Under the pieces are notes generated by a model, which saw nothing but the letters and a program-made list of their open reading frames with translations, was not told where the DNA came from and did not search any database. Shown piece by piece: positions 1 to 4,599 of a DNA stretch of 5,840 nucleotides. Made by a program: the position numbers and the translations under genes. Position 1 is the stretch's first letter. Every line of letters begins with the position of its first letter. Origin of the DNA: Planctomycetaceae bacterium (lineage in GTDB: Bacteria; Planctomycetota; UBA1135; GCA-002686595); NCBI GenBank assembly GCA_013360535.1, contig JABWBL010000243.1:1-5840 (forward strand). The letters run 5' to 3'.

Positions 1-555
1 CAGGTCGCCGCGGCGCTCACGCGCACCACGAAGGTTGGCGAGCAGCAGCGCGAGCACTTCGTTCTCGATCGCGCCACCGCGCACGAGGTGCACGGGCGGC
101 AGGCGCAGGCCCTCGGCGTGCACGTCGTCGACCGGCGCCATCGAACCGGGATGCGCGCCGCCGATGTCGGAATGGTGCGCGCGGCTCGCGGCGAAAAACT
201 GCGCCTTGCGAGCCTTTCCCAGATGGATCGGGCTCACCAGCGTCACGTCCGGCAGGTGCGTGCCGCCCGAGTACGGGTCGTTGTGGAGCACCGCGTCGCC
301 CGGCCGCAGCTCGACCGCTTCGCGCACGGCCGCGACGGCGCGCCCCATCGAGCCCAGGTGCACCGGAATGTGCGCCGCCTGCGCCACCAGCCGCCCCTGC
401 GCGTCGAACAGCGCGCAGGAGTAGTCGCGGCGCTCGCGAATGTTCGCCGACAGCGCCGAACGCTGCAGCGTGATGCCCATCTCTTCGGCGACCGAGGCGT
501 ACAGGTGCCGGAAGACCTCGAGCTCGGCCGCCCGCGACACCGTGAAGGAACTCAC
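1..555 (-). CDS. hyuB: Hydantoinase B / oxoprolinase family protein, N-terminal part (3' truncated by window edge)
   Basis: This is the beginning of a HyuB-type subunit, the family of N-methylhydantoinase B, 5-oxoprolinase domains and acetone carboxylase alpha subunits; these cytoplasmic enzymes work with an ATP-using HyuA partner. The frame is open from a stop at 594-592 to base 1, giving 185 codons of a protein that is usually about 520-590 residues. Family motifs seen: LEVFRH near residue 12, EEMGITLQRSA (24-34), NIRERRDYSCALFDAQG (38-54), AAHIPVHLGSM (60-70), HNDPYSGGTHLPD (91-103) and AHHSDIGG (126-133). The His/Asp residues of the last two motifs probably form the metal site, by analogy with acetone carboxylase. 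The start is uncertain: GTG at 555 has a weak purine stretch (GGCGAG) upstream, while GTG at 540 gives the more typical N-terminus. It lies 68 bases after gspK on the same strand, so co-transcription is possible although the functions look unrelated. Exact substrate cannot be told. Confidence 0.9.
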   Translation of the reverse strand, partial: MSSFTVSRAAELEVFRHLYASVAEEMGITLQRSALSANIRERRDYSCALFDAQGRLVAQAAHIPVHLGSMGRAVAAVREAVELRPGDAVLHNDPYSGGTHLPDVTLVSPIHLGKARKAQFFAASRAHHSDIGGAHPGSMAPVDDVHAEGLRLPPVHLVRGGAIENEVLALLLANLRGARERRGDL

Positions 556-623
556 GGGACTCGCCGTCCGGCGCCGCCAGGCGACCGCGCGTCAAGCAAC
601 AGGAGAGCGAGGTTCACGAGCTC
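556..623 (-). other. Short gap between gspK and hyuB with a weak hairpin
   Basis: This 68-base gap separates the gspK stop from the hyuB start. It contains GAGAGC at 603-608, which pairs with GCTCTC at 620-625 around an 11-base loop; the right arm overlaps the gspK stop codon. No T tract follows on the minus strand and I find no convincing -35/-10 or -24/-12 promoter, so read-through from gspK into hyuB is the simplest reading. Confidence 0.3.
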
Positions 624-2111
624 TCAACGCCCCTCGACGGGGAAGTCGATGACGTCGAACGGCGTGTAGTCGAGCACTTCCCAGCGCACGAGCGGGATGA
701 TCTTGACGTCCTCGCCCGAGCCGTAGCGCCACACGACCGAACGCACCGTGCGCACGAGGCCCTTGCCACGCTCGTCCTCGCGTTCGCCCTGCCGCGGCGT
801 GCCGAGGTAGCCGCCGAACTCATCGTTCTGGCCGGTCTTGCGTCGCGCGGTGACGTAAATCGAGAACACGTGGCTGCGCGTGCACAGCAGGTTCTGCAGC
901 TTGCCGCGGATCGTCTCCTCGAGCCGCTCCCAGCCGTCGACCTCGGCCAGTTCCTCGAGCGAGTCGAAGAACTCGCGCTCGATGATCGGCTCGCCGTTCT
1001 CGTCGAGCTGCGGCTCGCTGGTGGGATCGTCCGTCGTGCTGCCCGAGGACTCCTCGCCCTCTTCTTCCTTCTTCTCGAGGTTGCGGTACTCGACCACCGC
1101 ATCCCAGAAGCGCGAGCCGACCTCGCGGTCGTCGACGAGCGCCTTGAGCACCGCCACGGGCGCCGTGTTGACGTTGACGCACACGCCCCAGTTGGGATCG
1201 TCGCCGCTCGAGCCCGAGCCGCCACCCGACTGGTTCTGGTTCTGATTCTGGTTCTGGTTCTGAGCGCCCGCGCCGCCGGCTGCGGCACCTTCTCCGCCCT
1301 CGGTCGCACCCTGCGTGATCGAGGTCCACACGGTCAGGTACGAGCTGAGCGAGTGCACGATGTCGCCGCGCTCGTCGCGGAAGTCGCGGAACAGCCGCTC
1401 GTCGAGGCGCTCGAGCACCTCGAACTCCTTGAGCGTGAGCGGCATGCAGCGCTCCTTGTCCTCCGCGTCGTCGCTCGTGAGCTTGGGCCGCGGGAGCACC
1501 GACTGCGTGCGCTGCGTCAGGTGCAACTTGATCGACTCGACGATGCGGATCGCCTCCGAGCGGTCGACGTCGACCGTCGAGCCGTCGCGGAAGAAGTCGA
1601 TCAGGCGCACGAGCCGCTCAGTCGCCTGGTCGCGCTCCTCCTCGTCGTCGGCGAGCAGCTGCAGCACGTTGATCTTGCCGTCCTCGTCCTGCACGAGGAT
1701 GCGCAGCTCGATGTCACCGATGGTCGAGCGCTGCGGCCGGCCCCAGGAGTCCATGCGCGAGTCGGACGGCTCGTCGCCGCCCTCGCCCTCGCCACCCTGA
1801 CCGGCCTGCCCCGCCCCGCCTCCGGGCATGCCCCCACCTGCTCCGGCCGCCGCTCCGCCGGCGCCTCCTTCGGCCGCCGCCGTCGCGCCATCCTGCTTCA
1901 ACCGGTCGTAGACCTCCTGCAGCGCCGACTCGATCGACGCGTCCATCTGCGTGATGGTCACGTCGTTCTCGGCCACGCGCAGGTCGGCCTTCGTGCCGTA
2001 GTTCAGCTGAAAGATGATCGCGTAGAGCAGGATGATCATCAGGAACGCCATCAGGAGCGCCGAGCCACGTCGGCGGGCATTCCGGGCACGCGAGGGTCGC
2101 GGGACGAGCAT
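624..2111 (-). CDS. gspK: GspK-like type II secretion minor pseudopilin
   Basis: This is a minor pseudopilin of the type II secretion (or related type IV pilus-like) machine, expected at the pseudopilus tip in the inner membrane and periplasm. From ATG 2111 it has 495 residues. A basic leader with RRRG at 13-16 precedes a hydrophobic helix (about 17-36). This fits prepilin peptidase cleavage after Gly16, with Met rather than Glu at mature position 5; lack of Glu5 is typical of GspK. Further family marks are DEDGKIN (142-148), VNVNTAPVAVL (312-322, the T2SSK signature) and a C-terminal LQNLLCTRSHVFSIYVTARR (405-424). It is longer than usual for GspK (about 320-340 residues) because of a Gly/Ala-rich insert (76-113), a Gly/Gln/Asn-rich insert (269-305) and an acidic Ser/Thr stretch (347-366). 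ATG 2111 was chosen because it gives a normal prepilin leader; an in-frame TTG at 2168 would add 19 residues and sits against a strong hairpin. It follows the secretin gene on the same strand. Confidence 0.85.
   Translation of the reverse strand: MLVPRPSRARNARRRGSALLMAFLMIILLYAIIFQLNYGTKADLRVAENDVTITQMDASIESALQEVYDRLKQDGATAAAEGGAGGAAAGAGGGMPGGGAGQAGQGGEGEGGDEPSDSRMDSWGRPQRSTIGDIELRILVQDEDGKINVLQLLADDEEERDQATERLVRLIDFFRDGSTVDVDRSEAIRIVESIKLHLTQRTQSVLPRPKLTSDDAEDKERCMPLTLKEFEVLERLDERLFRDFRDERGDIVHSLSSYLTVWTSITQGATEGGEGAAAGGAGAQNQNQNQNQNQSGGGSGSSGDDPNWGVCVNVNTAPVAVLKALVDDREVGSRFWDAVVEYRNLEKKEEEGEESSGSTTDDPTSEPQLDENGEPIIEREFFDSLEELAEVDGWERLEETIRGKLQNLLCTRSHVFSIYVTARRKTGQNDEFGGYLGTPRQGEREDERGKGLVRTVRSVVWRYGSGEDVKIIPLVRWEVLDYTPFDVIDFPVEGR
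1231..1260 (-). repeat. Five tandem hexamers (TGRTTC on plus strand) coding for Gln-Asn repeats
   Basis: Five consecutive 6-base units read TGGTTC on the plus strand, with one TGATTC variant in the middle. They lie inside gspK and encode alternating Gln-Asn (residues about 284-294 from ATG 2111). Unit length is a multiple of three, so gain or loss of copies keeps the frame and only changes linker length. The middle variant is synonymous (AAC to AAT), so the protein repeat is perfect. Confidence 0.9.
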
Positions 2112-2174
2112 CGTGAGGTGGGACGCGCGGGCGCGGGAGTTCTTCCGCGCTGCCGCCGGCAGGGCCAAGAGCTT

Positions 2175-2210
2175 ACGGGGCGGGGCGCGGCGATGCTCGC
2201 CCCCGCCCGT
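2175..2210 (-). other. Strong GC-rich hairpin between secretin and gspK genes
   Basis: The two arms, 2175-2187 and 2198-2210, form about 12 base pairs, nearly all G-C, with one bulged base on each side and a loop of about 10 bases. It lies 11 bases after the secretin stop. On the minus strand it is followed by GTAAGCTC rather than a T tract, so it is not a classical intrinsic terminator. It could stabilise the 3' end of the secretin message, or lower expression of the downstream gspK relative to the secretin. The pairing was worked out by eye. Confidence 0.5.
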
Positions 2211-2221
2211 TCAGGCCGATC

Positions 2222-3673
2222 TCAGAACTGCCGGTTCAGGTCGACGCCCTGCAGGATGCGGGGGCGGATGAAGAACAGCACGTTGGTCTGTTCCTTGCGC
2301 TTGTAGGTCGCCTTGAACAGGTGCCCGAGCAGCGGAATGTCGCCGAGGAACGGGATCTTGCGCTCGTTCTCCACCGAACGTTCCGTGATCAGGCCGCCGA
2401 GGATGACCGCCTGGCCGGGCTGCAGGTAGACGACCGTGCGGGCGCTGCGCAGCGAGATCACCGGCACCTGCACGGGCGAGTCGGAGGCCGTCACGAGCAC
2501 GGTTTCCGTGCCCGAGACCTGCGACTGCTCGACGTCGATGTTGAGCGCCACCGTCTGGGTCCCGACCACGCGCGGCACGACGTAGAGCTTGACGCCCACT
2601 TCCTGGAAGGCGATCGCCGCGTTGGCGAAGCCGCCGGCGTTGTTGACGCCGGTGATGTTCAGGTACGGGATCCGCGACGTGTTGAGGATGTCGGCGCGGC
2701 CGCCTTCGCGCACCGCGATCTTGGGGCGCGAGATGATCGAGACGTTGTCGTTGATCGCGAGCGCCTCGAGCTGCGCGTTGAAGGTGACGGCGTCCTGCAC
2801 GCCACCGACCGAGAGCACGCCCTCGACCGCGTTGGCCACGTTGGGCATGTTGCTGTCGAAGCTCTTGACGAAGGCCGTGCCGGGGAACTGGAACATCGGC
2901 ACGCCCGTCGGCGGCCGGACCCCGATGTCGAAGATGTCGCTGAGCGTGATCTCGACGATCTTGGCCTCGATCTCGATCTGCGGGACGCCGGCGGCGAAGA
3001 GGTTGATGAAGTCCTCGACCTCCTCGAGCAAGTCCGGTCCGGCGGTCACGACGAGCCAGTCGGCGAGCGGGGCCTCGGTGCCCGTGGCGACGCCGGCGTT
3101 GCGCAGGTCCTGGTAGAGCTCGATGTCCCACTTCTCCATCAGGTCGAGCTTGACCAGCGTCGGCGGCGAAGGATTGCCGGCTTCGGTGGTCCAAAGCGGG
3201 AAGTTGCCGTAGCTCTGGATCAGTTCCTGGAGTTTCTTGCCCGTGCCGACGCGCAGCGGGTAGGGCTTGGTGATCGTGCCGTCGGGATAGACGCGGATGC
3301 GCGTGCCGAAGCGGACGTAGGGGTTCTCGGGCGGGTCCGGAAGGCGCGGCGGCGGAGCGACGACCGGCGGCTCGGGCTCGGTCGCGTTGGCGGCCCCGCC
3401 CTGCTGGGAGGCCTTGGCGGCGAGCTCCTCCGCGTGCGTGTCCTCCATCGACCCATCGACGCCGCCGAAGGGATCGTCGCCCTCCATCTCGGTCACCGGC
3501 TTGATCGTGCCCTTGGCGAGCAGCTCCTGCAGCTCGGCCGCCGACAGTTCCTTGCCGGGGCCTTGCACCTGCCGCGAGGTCGACTTGCAGCCGCCGAGGG
3601 CCGTGAGCGCGCCCGCGAGCGCCAGCGCGGCCAGTCTCGGGCGCAGGGATGCGTGGGGAGGTTGCGGGAGCAC
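2222..3673 (-). CDS. gspD: Lipidated secretin, GspD/PilQ superfamily outer-membrane channel
   Basis: This gene encodes a secretin, the multimeric outer-membrane gate of type II secretion and type IV pilus machines. Its 483 residues begin with a lipoprotein signal: basic residues, a hydrophobic stretch (14-26) and the lipobox LGGC with Cys29 as the lipid-carrying residue. A low-complexity linker with a Pro-rich end (about 98-117) precedes one recognisable N-type domain (about 120-230, with WLVVTAG at 206-212). The secretin core starts near PQIEIEAKIVEI (231-242). The C-terminal signature is clear: VPVISLRSA (403-411), GQAVILGGL (420-428), KIPFLGDIPLLGHLF (439-453) and VLFFIRPRI (465-473). It is shorter than typical GspD (about 650 residues), as several N domains are missing, and it has no C-terminal pilotin-binding tail. 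The start is GTG at 3673, with no usable start further upstream and no Shine-Dalgarno; the leader is C-rich. The symbol is given because a GspK gene follows; the family call is firm, the T2SS versus pilus assignment less so. Confidence 0.9.
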   Translation of the reverse strand: MLPQPPHASLRPRLAALALAGALTALGGCKSTSRQVQGPGKELSAAELQELLAKGTIKPVTEMEGDDPFGGVDGSMEDTHAEELAAKASQQGGAANATEPEPPVVAPPPRLPDPPENPYVRFGTRIRVYPDGTITKPYPLRVGTGKKLQELIQSYGNFPLWTTEAGNPSPPTLVKLDLMEKWDIELYQDLRNAGVATGTEAPLADWLVVTAGPDLLEEVEDFINLFAAGVPQIEIEAKIVEITLSDIFDIGVRPPTGVPMFQFPGTAFVKSFDSNMPNVANAVEGVLSVGGVQDAVTFNAQLEALAINDNVSIISRPKIAVREGGRADILNTSRIPYLNITGVNNAGGFANAAIAFQEVGVKLYVVPRVVGTQTVALNIDVEQSQVSGTETVLVTASDSPVQVPVISLRSARTVVYLQPGQAVILGGLITERSVENERKIPFLGDIPLLGHLFKATYKRKEQTNVLFFIRPRILQGVDLNRQF

Positions 3674-3678
3674 GGCGC

Positions 3679-3723
3679 GGGGGCTTGGGGTCGGGGGACT
3701 GGAGTTGGGGGGATCGGGTCGGG
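3679..3723 (+). promoter_or_regulatory. Cluster of six G tracts (possible G-quadruplex) before the secretin start
   Basis: On the plus strand G tracts occur at 3679-3683, 3687-3690, 3693-3697, 3707-3712, 3716-3718 and 3721-3723, separated by short loops; only the loop at 3698-3706 is long (9 bases). This fits an extended G-quadruplex pattern. It lies on the template strand of the secretin gene, 6 to 50 bases ahead of its GTG, so the mRNA leader would instead be C-rich and poorly structured. Folding and a regulatory role are inference. Confidence 0.4.
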
Positions 3724-3733
3724 CCCAGGACGC

Positions 3734-3755
3734 GGAGCGCGTCGAACCGCGCTCC
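3734..3755. promoter_or_regulatory. Perfect 8-bp inverted repeat upstream of the secretin gene
   Basis: GGAGCGCG at 3734-3741 and CGCGCTCC at 3748-3755 are exact inverted copies separated by the six bases TCGAAC, centred about 71 bases before the secretin GTG. It could be an operator for a dimeric regulator, or a leader hairpin if transcription starts further upstream. The rest of 3674-3894 contains no gene that I can support and no clear promoter hexamers. Confidence 0.4.
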
Positions 3756-3894
3756 CCGCCCTCGGCGCGGACAGGCCAAGGCTAGCGGCGGGAGCGCTAT
3801 CGGCTAGGGGCGGCTGGAAGTGAGGCCGGCGCCTTCGCCCCTACCCCGTGTCCGGGAGGTGGAGCAGGCGCCGGTCCGTGGTGTTCGCGAGTTG

Positions 3895-3927
3895 AAAGGG
3901 CGGCGGCGCTCGCGAGCCGAGCCGCCC
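3895..3927 (-). terminator. Likely intrinsic terminator of the small exported-protein gene
   Basis: On the minus strand GGGCGGC (3927-3921) pairs with GCCGCCC (3904-3898). The interior can fold further through GCTC/GAGC (3917-3908). The stem is followed directly by TTTC. It lies 17 bases after the TAA at 3947-3945. Just before it a smaller hairpin, GGCGCC-CTGC-GGCGCC (3944-3929), touches the stop codon. The T tract is short, so efficiency is uncertain. Confidence 0.5.
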
Positions 3928-3944
3928 GGGCGCCGCAGGGCGCC

Positions 3945-4385
3945 TTAGAGCTGGGCCTTGACGAGGTCGGTGACGTCGGAGACGGCGCGGCCGTCCTTGT
4001 GGCGGATGGTCTTCCAGATGCTGCAGTGGCCCTGCTGGGCGCGGATCGTCTCGCAGGCCTGCGTGACACGGTTGGTCGCGTCGTTGGTCAGCTGGATGCC
4101 CTCGGGCGAGTTGGCGTCGATCTTCTGGTCGCGCAGCTTCTTCATCTCCGGCGTGGCGTCGAGCAGGGCCTGCCAGTCGACGACCGCGGGGCTGGAGATC
4201 TGGGAGGCCTCCTTGAGACCGCAGATGTTGTCGCCGCTCTTGAGGATCCAGTCGCGGCCGGGGACGGCGGCGTCTTGGACCGACACCGGCGCCACATGGG
4301 CGATCGCTTCGTGTGCGGCGGGCGCGGGAGCAGAGGCCGGGGCGAGCAGGACCGACAGGCTGCAGATCAGGTTCAGGAGGTTCAT
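3945..4385 (-). CDS. Small exported protein, possibly a shortened OmpH/Skp-like periplasmic protein
   Basis: The product has 146 residues. The N-terminus has a hydrophobic stretch (2-15) and Ala/Pro-rich sequence with AxA-type sites (about 17-25), consistent with a Sec signal peptide and periplasmic or outer-membrane location. I do not recognise it with certainty. Its layout recalls the OmpH/Skp chaperone family: a VVDWQALLDATPEMKKL segment (68-84) resembles the family's first strand and helix, and a C-terminal helix followed by SDVTDLVKAQL (136-146) resembles the usual closing 'D(I/L)TDEV' strand and helix. The long coiled-coil arms of Skp are absent. Cysteines are at 8 (in the signal peptide), 55, 111 and 121, so a disulfide is possible. 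ATG 4385 was chosen because AAGGAA lies 6 bases upstream and a signal peptide begins there; an upstream in-frame start at 4427 would overlap the predicted sigma-54 promoter. The gene stands alone between that promoter and a terminator, just downstream of a sigma-54 activator. The gene is sure; the family is a guess. Confidence 0.8.
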   Translation of the reverse strand: MNLLNLICSLSVLLAPASAPAPAAHEAIAHVAPVSVQDAAVPGRDWILKSGDNICGLKEASQISSPAVVDWQALLDATPEMKKLRDQKIDANSPEGIQLTNDATNRVTQACETIRAQQGHCSIWKTIRHKDGRAVSDVTDLVKAQL

Positions 4386-4391
4386 GGCGCG

Positions 4392-4397
4392 TTTCCT
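4392..4397 (-). promoter_or_regulatory. Ribosome binding site that fixes the start of the small exported protein
   Basis: The minus strand reads AAGGAA, six bases before ATG 4385. It is among the clearest Shine-Dalgarno-like sequences in the window, and supports ATG 4385 over the upstream alternative at 4427. Confidence 0.6.
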
Positions 4398-4410
4398 TGG
4401 CCCTCCCTCG

Positions 4411-4426
4411 AACAACCGACGTGCCA
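4411..4426 (-). promoter_or_regulatory. Sigma-54 (RpoN) -24/-12 promoter
   Basis: The minus strand reads TGGCACG (4426-4420), four bases TCGG, then TTGTT (4415-4411). The sigma-54 consensus is TGGCACG-N4-TTGC(A/T): the -24 block is perfect, spacing is exact, and the -12 block differs only by T for C at 4412. Transcription would start near 4400, leaving a 15-base leader that just contains the ribosome binding site of the exported-protein gene. The sigma-54 activator gene ends 164 bases upstream. Confidence 0.7.
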
Positions 4427-4589
4427 AACCGAACGCAGTTTTGCGTCACAGCGGCCATGGATGCGCGTAACTGTCTTCCAGAATTGGGTTTATGTCATTT
4501 ACGACCGACGCGCCCGCGGCCGTCCATCGCGCCCCGCCGGAAACTCGTCAGGGCCCAGTTATTCGCCATTACTCGACAGACATGGGCAT
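4427..4589 (-). promoter_or_regulatory. Non-coding DNA upstream of the sigma-54 promoter, a possible activator-binding region
   Basis: No gene is supported here. It contains an unusually AT-rich patch (about 4484-4504) in an otherwise GC-rich window. Two similar octamers on the minus strand, TGTCGAGT (4578-4571) and TGACGAGT (4550-4543), start 28 bases apart, about 143-178 bases above the predicted start site, a usual distance for sigma-54 enhancer sites. A small inverted repeat, ACGCA/TGCGT, spans 4433-4446 beside the -24 box. I see no good IHF site. Site assignment is speculative. Confidence 0.3.
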
Positions 4590-4599
4590 CTAGTGCCCA
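4583..4599 (-). terminator. Weak hairpin overlapping the stop of the activator gene
   Basis: TGGGCA (4583-4588) and TGCCCA (4594-4599) pair perfectly around a five-base loop holding part of the TAG stop (4592-4590). No T tract follows on the minus strand, so it could be a weak or factor-dependent terminator, or incidental. Confidence 0.25.

Noticed and set aside
17..595. Minus-strand open frame overlapping the left-edge gene
   Set aside because: Its Arg/Ala/Gly-rich product has no motif, whereas the neighbouring frame (1-555) carries an unbroken run of HyuB motifs and simply lacks a stop within the window.
2112..2168. TTG at 2168 as the gspK start
   Set aside because: It would add 19 residues to the prepilin leader, has no ribosome binding site and sits next to the strong 2175-2210 hairpin; ATG 2111 gives a normal leader. 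It cannot be fully excluded.
870..2306. Long plus-strand open frame opposite gspK
   Set aside because: Its protein is rich in Arg, Leu, Val and Asp with no family motif, and it lies exactly opposite a gene with clear GspK signatures. It is a GC-driven shadow.
3730..3760. tRNA T-arm-like sequence (GGTTCGA within a hairpin on the minus strand)
   Set aside because: The loop is six bases rather than seven and no acceptor, D or anticodon arms can be built around it.
2211..3779. Alternative minus-strand open frame over the secretin, slightly longer than the gene
   Set aside because: Arg/Ala/Pro-rich sequence without domains; the overlapping frame at 2222-3673 carries the full secretin signature.
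2321..3823. Long plus-strand open frame opposite the secretin gene
   Set aside because: Low-complexity Arg/Asp/Leu/Gly sequence without motifs, opposite a firm secretin; a shadow frame.
4455..4505. Sigma-70-type promoter in the AT-rich patch (ATGACA on the minus strand)
   Set aside because: The matching -10 position (GACAGT) is poor, and the sigma-54 element closer to the gene explains the start much better.
4480..4510. IHF binding site in the AT-rich patch
   Set aside because: No match to the WATCAANNNNTTR consensus on either strand, although the patch could still be flexible DNA.
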